Shown: positions 14,408-23,603, counted from the stretch's first letter. The stretch is DNA of 32,013 nt from Natronincola peptidivorans (GCF_900111615.1 NZ_FOHU01000023.1:1-32013), one strand, 5' to 3'. Notes: generated by a model not told the origin, from the letters alone. Program-made: numbers and translations.

Positions 14408-16300
14408 TTATTGCCCCCCCTTCTTTCTTCTTTTTTGTTCTAAGTAGATTAATAGCACAGAAATATCAGCAGGGGAAACTCCTGATATCCTAGAAGCCTG
14501 TCCTACAGAAAGTGGTTTGATACTATTAAGTTTTTGTCTTGCCTCTAGTCGCAATCCCTCTATATCACTATAATTTATTTCCTCGCTAAGCTTTTTCTTT
14601 TCCAGTTTTTTAAATTGATCAATTTGTTTTAATTGTTTATCTATATAACCTTCATATTTTATAACAATTTCACATTGTTTTTCAGCATCCTTCGATAAAT
14701 CCTTAGGCTTATTTTCATCAATAGCTAGGATCTCTTTGTAAGAAACCTCTGGCCTTTTTAATAAATCATACAAAGCTATTCCTGTTTTGATAGGAGTGCT
14801 GTCTATTTCTTCTAAAATAGGATTTGCTTTTTCTGGTGAAACAGTCGTTTTCTTTAATCTTTCCATTTCTTTTTCTATCTGCTGTTTTTTATTTAAATAT
14901 TTATTATATCTTTCCTCTGTTACTAATCCTATTTCATAGCCTTTTGTTGTTAGTCTTAAGTCTGCATTGTCTTGTCTTAAAACTAACCTATACTCTGCTC
15001 TTGAGGTCATCATTCGATAGGGCTCATTGGTTCCTTTTGTAACTAAATCATCAATCAGCACGCCTATATATGCCTCTGATCTATCCAATACAAATGGCTC
15101 CTTCTCTTGAAGCTTTCGTACAGCATTAATTGCTGCCATTAAACCCTGGGCTGCTGCTTCTTCATAGCCCGAAGATCCATTAAATTGGCCTGCACAAAAA
15201 AGGTTGTTGATATGTTTTGTTTCTAAAGAAGGCTTTAATTGGGTTGGATCAATACAATCATATTCAATGGCATAGGCTGGCCGCATAATTTTAGCATTTT
15301 CTAAACCTATAACCGTTTTGATCATTGCTTCCTGCACTTCTTCTGGTAAACTTGTAGACATCCCTTGTAAGTACATTTCTTTTGTATCTAATCCCTCTGG
15401 CTCAATAAATAATTGATGGGAAGGTTTCTCGTGAAACCTTACTATTTTATCTTCAATAGAAGGACAATATCTTGGTCCAACGCTTTCCATATCTCCCCTA
15501 TACATAGCAGAACGGTTAATGTTCTCCTTTATTACTTTTTGTGTTTCTGCAGTTGTTCTGGTTAACCAACAAGGCTGTTGGTCTATTTTTAACTCATCAT
15601 TTAAAAAAGAAAAAGGTATCACTTCTTCGTCTCCTGCATGAATAGACATTTTAGAAAAATCAATGGTATCCTTATGTATCCTGGCAGGGGTTCCCGTTTT
15701 AAATCTTCGCATATTACAGCCAAGTTCTTTTAGCTTCTCTGAAAGATAATTAGCTGGGAAAAGTCCATTTGGTCCTGATTCATAGTTTACTTCACCAAGA
15801 TATACTCTTCCCTTTAAGTAAACTCCTGTGGCTAAAATAACCGCCTTGCTATAATACACAGCCCCTGTCCTGGTTACTATACCTTGAACCTTATCCTCTC
15901 TAGTGATTAAATCAATAACTTCTCCTTGTTTTATTAGTAAATTGTTTTGATTTTCCAAAGTTTTTTTCATTTCTATATGATACTTTATTTTATCTGCTTG
16001 AGCTCTTAGGGAATGTACTGCCGGTCCTTTAGCGGTATTTAACATTTTGCTTTGGATAAAAGCTTTATCTATATTTTTCCCCATTTCACCACCTAACGCA
16101 TCTATCTCTCTAACTAGATGCCCTTTACCCGTTCCTCCAATAGAAGGATTACAAGGTAATATAGCAATAGCGTCTAAGGTTAATGTTAACATTAATGTTT
16201 TATATCCCATCCTTGAAGCAGCAAGAGCAGCTTCACAACCAGCATGACCAGCCCCTACCACCACAATGTCATAATTCCCTGCATTATATCCTATATCCAT
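14408..16300 (-). CDS. mnmG: tRNA uridine-5-carboxymethylaminomethyl modification enzyme MnmG
   Basis: MnmG (GidA) is an FAD enzyme that, with MnmE, builds the carboxymethylaminomethyl group on U34 of tRNAs. The 630-residue protein starts with the dinucleotide fold [16 protein letters not shown] (GxGxxG at 16-21), contains [22 protein letters not shown] and GTPARIH, and ends with the MnmE-binding helical domain including [22 protein letters not shown] at 16300 is chosen: GGAGG lies eight bases upstream, and the in-frame TTG at 16315 overlaps that site. A parS-like palindrome lies within the coding region (15421-15440). Confidence 0.97.
   Translation of the reverse strand: MDIGYNAGNYDIVVVGAGHAGCEAALAASRMGYKTLMLTLTLDAIAILPCNPSIGGTGKGHLVREIDALGGEMGKNIDKAFIQSKMLNTAKGPAVHSLRAQADKIKYHIEMKKTLENQNNLLIKQGEVIDLITREDKVQGIVTRTGAVYYSKAVILATGVYLKGRVYLGEVNYESGPNGLFPANYLSEKLKELGCNMRRFKTGTPARIHKDTIDFSKMSIHAGDEEVIPFSFLNDELKIDQQPCWLTRTTAETQKVIKENINRSAMYRGDMESVGPRYCPSIEDKIVRFHEKPSHQLFIEPEGLDTKEMYLQGMSTSLPEEVQEAMIKTVIGLENAKIMRPAYAIEYDCIDPTQLKPSLETKHINNLFCAGQFNGSSGYEEAAAQGLMAAINAVRKLQEKEPFVLDRSEAYIGVLIDDLVTKGTNEPYRMMTSRAEYRLVLRQDNADLRLTTKGYEIGLVTEERYNKYLNKKQQIEKEMERLKKTTVSPEKANPILEEIDSTPIKTGIALYDLLKRPEVSYKEILAIDENKPKDLSKDAEKQCEIVIKYEGYIDKQLKQIDQFKKLEKKKLSEEINYSDIEGLRLEARQKLNSIKPLSVGQASRISGVSPADISVLLIYLEQKRRKKGGQ
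15421..15440. promoter_or_regulatory. parS-like palindrome inside mnmG
   Basis: AAGGTTTCTCGTGAAACCTT has fully complementary eight-base arms and a central TCGT where a perfect site would have ACGT. It contains GTTTC-T-CGTGAAAC, one change from the parS core. parS sites often lie in coding regions near the origin, so binding is plausible but untested. Confidence 0.5.
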
Positions 16301-16383
16301 TTCCTCTACCTCCAATAAACTCTAGCTTTATACAGATGTACACTTTCAAAAGTGCAACCTTTTCATTTTCGTCTATATATCGT

Positions 16384-17772
16384 TTACTTTCCTATACAAA
16401 AGTTTTTAAATATATGATCAATAATATCCTCTGCTACGGTATCACCCGTAATTTCTCCTAATGCTTCCCACGTATTTTTTACATCTACTTCAACAAAGTC
16501 TAATGGCATCTTTTTCTTGATGGCTGACACCCCATCCTGAATGCTTGCTAACGCTCTTTCTAAAGAGTTTTTATGTCTAACATTGGTTACCAACAATCTA
16601 TCCTTTGCTTTAACCTCTCCTGTATATACCAAATCCTCTAATGCATCTTCCACTGCCTCTAGTCCTTTTTCTTCTACTAGGGAAATTTTTATCATTTTTT
16701 TATTGACTGCTATTTCCTTTACTTTGTCTAAATCTGCTTTTTGAGGTAAATCTGTTTTGTTTATAAGGATAAGGGTTTTCTTATCTTTTGTTAACTCTAA
16801 TATTTGTAAATCTTCTCTTGTTAATGGGGTAGAAATGTCCAGCATAAAAATAACCAAATCTGCCTTATTAAAGAATTCCTTAGACTTCTCTACGCCAATT
16901 TTTTCAACAATGTCTTCAGTTTCTCTTATTCCAGCAGTATCTATGATTTTTATAGGAATTCCTCTTATATTTAAATGCTCCTCTATAACATCTCTGGTTG
17001 TTCCTGGTACCTCTGTAACAATAGCTCTAGCTTCTCTTAAAAGAGCGTTTAATAAAGAGGATTTACCAACATTGGGCTTGCCTACAATGACAGTATTTAA
17101 CCCTTCCCTTAATATTTTCCCTGCTTCTGCAGTCTTTAAAAGGTTTTCTATTTCTTTTTCTACTTCTTCACTTTTATGTAATAAATACTCTAGGGTTACT
17201 TCATCAATATCTTCTTCAGAAAAATCAATAGAAACCTCTATATGGGCTAACATATCCAGCAGCTTTTTTCTTGTTGCACTTACTTTTTTGGATAAAAAAC
17301 CTTCTAGTTGATCTAATGCCACATCGAAACCTTTATCAGTTTTAGCACTAATCAAATCCATTACAGCTTCTGCCTGTGCCAAATCAATTCGTCCATTTAA
17401 AAAGGCTCTTTTTGTAAATTCTCCCGGATCTGCTGCCCTAGCTCCTTTTTTTAAAACCAATTCCAATATCTTTTTCACAGGAATAAATCCACCATGACAG
17501 TTGATTTCTACAATATCTTCTTTGGTATAGGTATAAGGCGCCTTTGTATAATGAACCAAAACCTCATCTATTTTTTCTTTCTTGTCAGGATTAAAAATAT
17601 ACCCATAGGTCATCCTTCTTACAGGATACTGGCTTAATTTTTTTCCTTGCTTTGATTGAAATATTTCATCTATGATGTTTATTGCTTTTTCCCCGCTAAT
17701 TCTTACAATACCTATTCCTGCTTCTCCTGGTGCCGTGGCTATAGCAGCTATGGTATCATCTATGTAAACCAT
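16384..17772 (-). CDS. mnmE: tRNA modification GTPase MnmE
   Basis: MnmE (TrmE/ThdF) is the GTPase partner of MnmG in U34 modification. The 462-residue protein has the N-terminal formyl-THF-binding domain (IAAIATAPGEAGIGIVRISG, EINCHGG), a helical domain, and an inserted G domain with P-loop GKPNVGKSSLLNALL, EVPGTTRD (K-loop/switch I), DTAGIRE and NKTD. It ends in FCIGK, giving the C-terminal catalytic-type cysteine motif CIGK. GAGGTG precedes the ATG. The 83-base gap to mnmG has no clear terminator, so they probably share a transcript. Confidence 0.97.
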   Translation of the reverse strand: MVYIDDTIAAIATAPGEAGIGIVRISGEKAINIIDEIFQSKQGKKLSQYPVRRMTYGYIFNPDKKEKIDEVLVHYTKAPYTYTKEDIVEINCHGGFIPVKKILELVLKKGARAADPGEFTKRAFLNGRIDLAQAEAVMDLISAKTDKGFDVALDQLEGFLSKKVSATRKKLLDMLAHIEVSIDFSEEDIDEVTLEYLLHKSEEVEKEIENLLKTAEAGKILREGLNTVIVGKPNVGKSSLLNALLREARAIVTEVPGTTRDVIEEHLNIRGIPIKIIDTAGIRETEDIVEKIGVEKSKEFFNKADLVIFMLDISTPLTREDLQILELTKDKKTLILINKTDLPQKADLDKVKEIAVNKKMIKISLVEEKGLEAVEDALEDLVYTGEVKAKDRLLVTNVRHKNSLERALASIQDGVSAIKKKMPLDFVEVDVKNTWEALGEITGDTVAEDIIDHIFKNFCIGK

Positions 17773-17905
17773 TTTTTCACCTCTTTAATCTATGGCTTTA
17801 TGCCTTAAAAGTTTATTTTTCAACTATTATTTATTATACCAAAATTTTCATACAGTAATACAGAAACAAAATTTACTTTCTATTCCTATAAAAAATGAAA
17901 AAAGG

Positions 17906-17928
17906 AAACCCAGTATTAAACTGGGTTT
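17906..17928 (-). terminator. Terminator at the end of jag
   Basis: AAACCCAG (17906-17913) pairs with CTGGGTTT (17921-17928) around a seven-base loop; on the minus strand it is followed by CCTTTTTT. The jag stop codon (17927-17929) lies in the stem, so the ribosome would cover it. On the plus strand TATTTTTT follows too. Confidence 0.7.
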
Positions 17929-18550
17929 ATTTTTTCACTGTGATAGCAATTTTTCTATAGGGTTCCTCTCCTTCACTATAGGTTTGTACGAAGGGGTTCC
18001 CCTGTAGGGTTGAATGAATGATCCTTCTTTCATAAGGATTCATGGGCTCTAAAACAATAGTTTTCCCAATCTTTTTTACTTTTCTAGCCATTTTATTAGC
18101 TAATCTTATTAATGTTTCTTCTCTTTTTTTCCTATAGTTCTCTGTATCTACAAATACCTTTAAGTACTCATCTCTATTTTTATTAACCACTAAGCTTGCT
18201 AGGTATTGTACAGCATCTAAGGTTTGTCCTCTTCTACCAATAATAACGCCCATATTCGGTCCTTCTAGGTATATATTTAATGTGTCTTTTGATAATTCAA
18301 ATTCCATTTGTACTTCTAATTCCATTCCTTTAAATAAATCCTTTAAAAAAACTTTTACTTCTTCTTCTGGACGGTCAATAACAGTAAGTCTAACTTTTGC
18401 CATCTTTGTACCAATAAAACCTAAAAATCCTTTAGTGGGTATTTCTAAAATCTTTACTTCTACTTGATCTCTAGTCTTTTCTAACTCTTTTAATCCTGAC
18501 TGTATAGCCTCTTCAATTGTTTTTCCTGTGGTTTCTATTACCTTTGTCAT
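17927..18550 (-). CDS. khpB: RNA-binding protein KhpB/Jag (SpoIIIJ-associated)
   Basis: A 207-residue protein with an N-terminal Jag domain (1-50, KVIETTGKTIEEAIQSGL and the GFLGFIG motif), a KH domain with GRRGQTLDAVQYL (GRRG at 105-108), and an R3H domain at the end (MNPYERRIIHSTLQG, about 170-183). KhpB binds RNA with KhpA and affects cell division and sporulation in Firmicutes. Its ATG overlaps the yidC stop (TAATG), so it is translationally coupled. The conserved rpmH-rnpA-yidC-jag order is intact. Confidence 0.95.
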   Translation of the reverse strand: MTKVIETTGKTIEEAIQSGLKELEKTRDQVEVKILEIPTKGFLGFIGTKMAKVRLTVIDRPEEEVKVFLKDLFKGMELEVQMEFELSKDTLNIYLEGPNMGVIIGRRGQTLDAVQYLASLVVNKNRDEYLKVFVDTENYRKKREETLIRLANKMARKVKKIGKTIVLEPMNPYERRIIHSTLQGNPFVQTYSEGEEPYRKIAITVKK

Positions 18551-19200
18551 TAATTTGAACCCTCCTTTAAATTAGAATAGGGTTTGTTAATAACAATTTG
18601 TTGTATCGCTTGAAATAAGTTACTTATTACCCAATATAATGTTAATCCTGCTGGAAAACTTCTTCCCCACCAGAAAATCATTACTGGGAAGAAATACTTT
18701 AGCATATTTTGTGTTGGATCTTTTTTGTTTGGGGTAGCCATGGTAACACTAGATAAATAAGTGGTTGCCCCTGCTAATAAAGGTAGTATCCATGGATCGG
18801 CTGCTGACAGGCTTGGTAGCCATAGAAAGCTTGCATCTACTACTTCTTGTGCAAAACCATAGTTTTCGGGAGCTCTTAACACTGTAAATAAACCAATAAT
18901 GATTGGAAATTGAATTAATAAAGGTAAACATCCTCCAAAGGGATTGACATTATGCTCTTTATATAATTCCATCGTTTTTGTATTCAATTTTTCTTTATCA
19001 TTTTTATATTTTTCCTGTATTTCTTTAATTTTAGGTTGTATTTCCTGCATTTTCTTCATGGATTTTGTTTGCTTAATGGTTAAAGGAACCATTATCAGCT
19101 TAACTATAACTGTAAAGATAATAATAGACAATCCATAATTTCCTATTAATTGATATATCAACCTCAATAATGCGCCTAACGGTTGTGCAATAGCGTTCAA
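18550..19200 (-). CDS. yidC: Membrane insertase YidC/SpoIIIJ
   Basis: A 216-residue short-form insertase of the YidC/Oxa1/Alb3 family, as in Gram-positive bacteria. It has about five membrane segments (GLSIIIFTVIVKLIMVPLT; PFGGCLPLLIQFPIIIGLF; LPLLAGATTYLSS; others) with a charged cytosolic loop KQTKSMKKMQEIQPKIKEI. The typical lipoprotein signal is not seen. Start: an AGGGGG lies eight bases before the TTG at 19200 and only two before the TTG at 19206, so I use 19200. It inserts membrane proteins with SecYEG or alone. The last bases overlap jag. Confidence 0.93.
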   Translation of the reverse strand: MNAIAQPLGALLRLIYQLIGNYGLSIIIFTVIVKLIMVPLTIKQTKSMKKMQEIQPKIKEIQEKYKNDKEKLNTKTMELYKEHNVNPFGGCLPLLIQFPIIIGLFTVLRAPENYGFAQEVVDASFLWLPSLSAADPWILPLLAGATTYLSSVTMATPNKKDPTQNMLKYFFPVMIFWWGRSFPAGLTLYWVISNLFQAIQQIVINKPYSNLKEGSN

Positions 19201-19223
19201 ACTCAAAACCCCCTAAATATTTA

Positions 19224-19436
19224 TTATTTTTTTAAAGGATCATAACCCCCTGGATGAAAGGGGTGGCACCTTAATATTCTCTTTAACGTTAAATATGTTC
19301 CTTTGAAAAAACCATAAGCTTCATATGCTTCAATACTGTATTGAGAACAACTTGGATAAAACCTACAGGATGGTTTTTTTAAAGGAGAAATCCATTTCCT
19401 ATAAAAGGATAAAATTCTTATACAAGCCTTAGACAT
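19224..19436 (-). CDS. yidD: Membrane protein insertion efficiency factor YidD
   Basis: A 70-residue YidD with an N-terminal amphipathic segment ([14 protein letters not shown]) and the family pattern [19 protein letters not shown] (cysteines 24 and 30), then [15 protein letters not shown] at the end. It supports YidC and SecYEG insertion at the membrane. GGAGAG lies just upstream of the ATG. It fills the usual place between rnpA and yidC, with 29-base and 23-base gaps, so is cotranscribed. Confidence 0.95.
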   Translation of the reverse strand: MSKACIRILSFYRKWISPLKKPSCRFYPSCSQYSIEAYEAYGFFKGTYLTLKRILRCHPFHPGGYDPLKK

Positions 19437-19465
19437 AGTATTCTCTCCAAATCAAACAATATCCT

Positions 19466-19807
19466 TCACGCTTTTTTTAATAAATTCTTTTTTTTTAATA
19501 AATGAAGTAAGGCACTTTCTATTTCTTGATAGGTAGCTTCATTACACCCCTGCCTTGCTATAAATACTATATCATATCCTTTTTTTATACCCTCATCATT
19601 TAATCGATAGCTTTCTCTGATTTTTCTTTTCACTTTACTTCTAATAACACTTTTTCCTATCTTTTTGGAAACTGTGAAGCCTGCCCGGTTATAGTCTAGA
19701 TTATTCTTCTTGATATACAAAATCAACAGCTTATTAGCCATAGAATTACCTTCTTTATACACAATACGGAAATCTTCATTCTTTCTTAATCTATTGGCAG
19801 CCTTCAT
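19466..19807 (-). CDS. rnpA: Ribonuclease P protein component
   Basis: A 113-residue RnpA, the protein cofactor of the RNase P ribozyme that removes tRNA 5' leaders. It has [15 protein letters not shown], the [21 protein letters not shown] segment that includes the basic RNR-type helix (R-S-K-V-K-R-K-I-R), and [11 protein letters not shown]. The C-terminus is lysine-rich. GGAGG precedes the ATG at 19807. An unusually long spacer with an inverted-repeat element separates it from rpmH. Confidence 0.96.
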   Translation of the reverse strand: MKAANRLRKNEDFRIVYKEGNSMANKLLILYIKKNNLDYNRAGFTVSKKIGKSVIRSKVKRKIRESYRLNDEGIKKGYDIVFIARQGCNEATYQEIESALLHLLKKKNLLKKA

Positions 19808-19860
19808 TTATTTTTCCTCCAATTCATCCTCCCCCTACTTTATCTACGTAACCAAAAACT

Positions 19861-19956
19861 GAGTTTGTTGAAAAAGTCTTAGGTTCTTGTCCTTCTCAAT
19901 GTAACAAAGTAATAATCTTGCTTTCTTATTGCACTCTTTGACTTTTTCAACAGCTT
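19861..19956. repeat. Small element with 13-bp terminal inverted repeats (MITE-like)
   Basis: TGTTGAAAAAGTC (19866-19878) and GACTTTTTCAACA (19940-19952) are perfect inverted copies. Just outside them a four-base direct repeat AACT (19857-19860 and 19957-19960) could be a target duplication. The element would be about 96 bases long and has no ORF. It lies between rnpA and rpmH, which are normally close together. Confidence 0.4.
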
Positions 19957-20000
19957 AACTATTAAAACCTTTTTTAAAACACAAAACCTAACTACAGAAA

Positions 20001-20021
20001 AAGGCCACATAGTGCGGCCTT
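20001..20021 (-). terminator. Terminator of rpmH
   Basis: AAGGCC (20001-20006) pairs with GGCCTT (20016-20021), with possible further CAC/GTG pairing across a TAT loop. On the minus strand it is followed by a run of T (19998-20002). It overlaps the rpmH stop and would separate rpmH from rnpA in part of the transcripts. Confidence 0.7.
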
Positions 20022-20154
20022 ATGCTGTTAATCTCTTTCTGCCTTTTAATCTACGACTTTTCAATACATTTCTACCATTTTTAGTCCTCATTCTCTTTCT
20101 AAAACCATGTTCTTTACTTCTCTGTCTTTTTTTTGGCTGATAGGTTCTTTTCAC
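20020..20154 (-). CDS. rpmH: Large ribosomal subunit protein bL34
   Basis: A 44-residue bL34: GTG start, then [36 protein letters not shown] and GRKRLTA at the end, a near-perfect match to the conserved family. It is a small basic protein of the 50S subunit. GGGGGTGG lies before the start codon. A consensus promoter is at 20255-20283. In most bacteria rpmH marks the edge of the origin, as here. Confidence 0.97.
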   Translation of the reverse strand: MKRTYQPKKRQRSKEHGFRKRMRTKNGRNVLKSRRLKGRKRLTA

Positions 20155-20254
20155 AAGTCCACCCCCTTCAAGTACTTCATAAGTACTCCTATATAATCAT
20201 TTTGGTTAATAATCATAGGTTCAGCAGTTTATTTTTGAACATACTACAAAATAA

Positions 20255-20283
20255 ATTATAACGGTATTGATAAAATGTGTCAA
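20255..20283 (-). promoter_or_regulatory. Consensus sigma-A promoter for rpmH
   Basis: On the minus strand TTGACA (20278-20283) and TATAAT (20255-20260) are perfect hexamers with a 17-base spacer, about 100 bases upstream of the rpmH start. This is the best vegetative promoter on the left arm. Confidence 0.85.
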
Positions 20284-20335
20284 GAAAAATGCTTGACAGT
20301 AGCTTGTGAATAAAAATATTAACAAGCTATAACTA

Positions 20336-20683
20336 TGTGGATAATTTTAATAAACCTGTTGAAGCTTTTTTATAAAATTGATATTATATCTTTGCTTGTT
20401 GATAATCTTTATAAAAACAATCACAATTTCCTCACTTATTCACAGTTTGTGGATATTGTTGTGTATAAAGTGATCCTTTTCTTTAACTTTAATTTCTATA
20501 TAACTATTTTACTATTTTTTCCTGTGTCAAAAATAGTTGTTGATATTGTTAATAAGTCTATATATAATATAGGAAAACGCTTTTTTACTTATTTATCCAC
20601 ATCTTTATTAATAACCATGTTGATAAATTTTATTACTTATTTTTTAGAGAAATTTCTCTAGTTTTTGTTTTTGTTGTGGATAA
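20336..20683. other. oriC: oriC, upstream DnaA-box cluster
   Basis: The 713 bases between rpmH and dnaA are AT-rich and hold many DnaA boxes. Perfect TTATNCACA or its complement: 20336-20344, 20436-20444, 20460-20468, 20593-20601 and 20675-20683. One-mismatch boxes: 20397-20405, 20448-20456 and 20618-20626. A near-box (TGTGGGATAA) follows at about 20687. This resembles the upstream half of the bipartite Bacillus and Clostridioides origin. No credible gene lies here. Confidence 0.85.
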
Positions 20684-20801
20684 TTTGTGGGATAACTTTT
20701 TTATGACTACCTTTATTTACATAAAACTTATATCAAAAGGGTTTTTTTAATACTAAATTGTAATTTAATTTACTTCAAAGATGTATTGCTTAATTTCTAA
20801 T

Positions 20802-20828
20802 TTGTCTAGAGTGAACTTTTGCTAATAC
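20802..20828 (+). promoter_or_regulatory. Possible dnaA promoter
   Basis: TGC-TAATAC is an extended -10 (TAATAC at 20823-20828) with TTTGTC/TTGTCT 15-16 bases upstream. It is about 40 bases before the dnaA start. The -35 match is weak and the spacing short; prediction only. Confidence 0.3.
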
Positions 20829-20868
20829 ACTGAAAGATAAAAAATTAAACAGGGGGATTTTTATTATT

Positions 20869-22209
20869 ATGAAGGATCATCTACCTACTATTTGGGAAAA
20901 AACACTTCTTTTAATCAAAACAGAATTAACCGAAGTGAGCTTTAACACCTGGATTAAAGCAATAGAACCTATTTCATTAGAAAATGATAAAATCATTTTA
21001 GGTACACCTAATGATTTTATTAAAGATATTTTGAATACTCGTTATATCACGCTGATAAGCAATGCTATTAAACAGATTACAGATAAACAATACACGATTA
21101 AAATAATAATACCTACAGAAGACAACATAAAAACCTTAGATAAAAGCAACAGACGTGCTTCTAAATCCTCTGTAGAAAGCCTTTCTAACCTTCAATTAAA
21201 TCCAAAATATACTTTTGATACCTTTGTAATAGGAAATAGTAATAGATTTGCTCATGCAGCCTGTGTTGCAGTAGCTGAATCTCCTGCTAAAGCCTATAAC
21301 CCTCTTTTCATATATGGAGGCGTTGGTTTAGGTAAAACCCATTTAATGAACGCTATTGGCCATTATATATTACAAAATAACCCTAATACAAAGGTTGCTT
21401 ATGTATCTTCTGAAACCTTTACAAATGAATTGATTAATTCTATACGAGATGATAGAAATGTAGAGTTTAGAAATAAATATCGTAATGTAGATGTTCTTTT
21501 AATCGATGATATTCAGTTTATTGCTGGTAAAGAAAGTACGCAGGAGGAATTTTTTCATACCTTTAATGCTCTACATGAGTCTAATAAACAGCTTATTATT
21601 TCTAGTGATAGGCCCCCAAAAGACATACCTACCCTTGAAGATCGTTTAAGAACTAGGTTTGAATGGGGTCTTATTACCGATATACAACAACCAGATTTTG
21701 AAACAAGAACTGCTATTTTAAGGAAAAAAGCACAAATGGAAAATATAGATGTTCCTGATGAAGTAATGCTTTTTATTGCTAAAAAAATTCAATCCAATAT
21801 TAGAGAATTAGAAGGAGCTCTTATCCGTATTGTTGCTTATTCCTCCCTCACCAATAGTGATGTAACCATAGACCTAGCCAGTGAGGCTTTAAAGGAAATT
21901 TTTTCTTCTAAGGCAAGACAATTAAATATACCTCTTATAAAAGAGGTAATCTCAAATGCTTTTGGTGTTAAATTAGAGGATATAGATTCTAAAAAAAGGA
22001 CAAGGGCTATTGCATATCCTCGCCAAATAGCTATGTATATCACTAGAGAATTAACAGATTTATCTCTTCCTAAAATAGGAGAAGAATTTGGAGGCAGGGA
22101 TCATACAACAGTAATGCATGCTCATGAAAAAATTTCTAATGAGATTAAAAATGACCTTCATTTAAAGGAAAAAATAGAAAAAATTATAAAAGAATTAAAA
22201 GGCGTTTAA
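20869..22209 (+). CDS. dnaA: Chromosomal replication initiator DnaA
   Basis: A 446-residue DnaA. Domain I (1-80) carries the [20 protein letters not shown] helices; domain II is a short linker (about 85-105); the AAA+ domain III has Walker [11 protein letters not shown] (149-158), Walker B LLIDDIQF and the arginine-rich sensor regions; domain IV ends with the box-recognition motif [12 protein letters not shown] (408-419). DnaA binds the boxes on both sides of its own gene and opens the downstream AT-rich tract. AGGGGG is 12 bases before the ATG, a long spacing that may lower translation. Confidence 0.98.
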   Translation: MKDHLPTIWEKTLLLIKTELTEVSFNTWIKAIEPISLENDKIILGTPNDFIKDILNTRYITLISNAIKQITDKQYTIKIIIPTEDNIKTLDKSNRRASKSSVESLSNLQLNPKYTFDTFVIGNSNRFAHAACVAVAESPAKAYNPLFIYGGVGLGKTHLMNAIGHYILQNNPNTKVAYVSSETFTNELINSIRDDRNVEFRNKYRNVDVLLIDDIQFIAGKESTQEEFFHTFNALHESNKQLIISSDRPPKDIPTLEDRLRTRFEWGLITDIQQPDFETRTAILRKKAQMENIDVPDEVMLFIAKKIQSNIRELEGALIRIVAYSSLTNSDVTIDLASEALKEIFSSKARQLNIPLIKEVISNAFGVKLEDIDSKKRTRAIAYPRQIAMYITRELTDLSLPKIGEEFGGRDHTTVMHAHEKISNEIKNDLHLKEKIEKIIKELKGV

Positions 22210-22282
22210 ATAAGGTCTACCATCAACAGCAAAATGTGTATAATTTTTAATAACTTATAAAAGTTTTTATTTTTATTGAATA

Positions 22283-22425
22283 TGTGGACAAAATGTTACA
22301 TACTTTTAACATTCTTTCCACATGTGGATAATCGATAATTTATATTGTTTAACTCCCTTATCCACAAATTAACAGGCCCTACTACTATTACTACTATATT
22401 TTTTTATTAATTATATCTATTTTAG
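22283..22425. other. oriC: oriC, downstream DnaA boxes and DnaA-trio unwinding site
   Basis: Between dnaA and dnaN are perfect boxes at 22323-22331 and 22358-22366, weaker ones at 22283-22291 and 22435-22443. After the 22358 box come a GGCCC cluster (22375-22379), then CTA CTA TTA CTA CTA at 22382-22396, whose complement is five 3'-GAT/AAT-5' DnaA-trios, then an AT-only run to about 22425. This order (box, GC cluster, trios, AT tract) is that of the basal unwinding system described in Bacillus subtilis, so initial melting is expected here. Confidence 0.85.
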
Positions 22426-22444
22426 AGAAGGAGGATATCCACAA

Positions 22445-23545
22445 ATGCGATTTTCGTGCCAACAAAAAACATTAGTGAATAGCATTAATATCGTTCAAAA
22501 AGCAGTCTCATCTAAGACAACTCTACCCATATTAAAAGGTATTTATTTAGAAGTCTTTAATAGCCATTTAAAATTAGTTGCTACAGATTTAGAAATAGGG
22601 ATAGAACATGTACTAGAAGTCAATACTTATGAAGAAGGATCAGTTGTTATAGATGCAAGATTATTTAGTGAAATTATAAAGAAATTACCAGATGCAGAAG
22701 TAGAAATTGCTTTAAAAGAAGATAATCATCTCTATATAAAATGTGAAAATAGTGAATTCAATATAATTTCCCATAATCCAGAAGATTTTCCAGAGCTGCC
22801 GACCATTGAAGAAGAGTATTCCTATGAAATAACTGAAGATTTATTTAAAAACATGATAAAACAAACAGTATTTGCTACTTCTCATGACGAATCAAGACCA
22901 GTATTAACAGGGGTTTTAATGGAAATAGAGGAGGATACCTTAAATATGGTAGCCTTAGATGGATATAGATTAGCTTTAAGGAAAGGCAAAATACAAGGAC
23001 CTATTGACAATAAAGTTATTATTCCCGCCAAAACCTTAAGTGAAATAAATCGTATTATTTCCGAAGAAGAAAATATACATATTACTTTAACAGAAAATCA
23101 TGGACTATTTACTATCGGTAACACAAAGCTAATATCTAGACTACTGGAAGGTGAGTTTATTAACTACAAACAAATATTACCGAAGGAATACAAATCAAAA
23201 ATAAAAGTAAAGACGAAAAGTTTATTAGACAGTATAGAGAGAGCCTCTCTATTAGCGAGAGAAGGTAAAAATAATTTAGTGAAATTTGTAGTTGATGAAA
23301 ACAGGTTAAACATTACTTCAAATTCGGAGTTAGGTAAAGTTCAAGAAGATGTTTATATAGATCTTGAAGGTGAAGCTATAGAAATAGCTTTTAATTCTAA
23401 ATATTTTATTGATGCTTTAAAAATTGTTGAAGATGAGGAAGTTTATTTAGAGTTTACCACCAATTTAAGTCCAGGTATATTAAAGCCTGTATCAAATGAT
23501 AATTACACTTATTTAATTTTACCAGTAAGATTATCTGCCGACTAG
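22445..23545 (+). CDS. dnaN: DNA polymerase III beta sliding clamp
   Basis: A 366-residue beta clamp with the three similar domains expected (about 1-125, 126-245, 246-366). It begins MRFSCQQKTLVNSINIVQKAV, has SHNPEDFPELP and DGYRLALRKGKI, and ends ILPVRLSAD, the typical clamp C-terminus. It encircles DNA and tethers the replicative polymerase. GGAGG lies ten bases before the ATG, with a DnaA-box-like ATATCCACA in between, so DnaA binding could affect dnaN translation or expression; this is inference. A stem-loop follows the stop. Confidence 0.97.
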   Translation: MRFSCQQKTLVNSINIVQKAVSSKTTLPILKGIYLEVFNSHLKLVATDLEIGIEHVLEVNTYEEGSVVIDARLFSEIIKKLPDAEVEIALKEDNHLYIKCENSEFNIISHNPEDFPELPTIEEEYSYEITEDLFKNMIKQTVFATSHDESRPVLTGVLMEIEEDTLNMVALDGYRLALRKGKIQGPIDNKVIIPAKTLSEINRIISEEENIHITLTENHGLFTIGNTKLISRLLEGEFINYKQILPKEYKSKIKVKTKSLLDSIERASLLAREGKNNLVKFVVDENRLNITSNSELGKVQEDVYIDLEGEAIEIAFNSKYFIDALKIVEDEEVYLEFTTNLSPGILKPVSNDNYTYLILPVRLSAD

Positions 23546-23551
23546 TTTAAG

Positions 23552-23570
23552 CCCAGCATAAAATGCTGGG
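23552..23570 (+). terminator. Stem-loop after dnaN
   Basis: CCCAGCAT pairs perfectly with ATGCTGGG around AAA. The following TTACTATTTT is a weak T-tract, so it may be a partial terminator within a dnaN-recF operon. Confidence 0.55.
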
Positions 23571-23603
23571 TTACTATTTTGTAAAAAACAAGGAGGAACA
23601 AAA

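Noticed and set aside
16757-17311. 184-codon ORF on the plus strand
   Set aside because: Fully antisense to the well-supported mnmE gene; no family resemblance.
20335-20661. 108-codon plus-strand ORF between rpmH and dnaA
   Set aside because: It runs through the DnaA-box cluster, is made of low-complexity hydrophobic residues from AT-rich DNA and has no ribosome-binding site.
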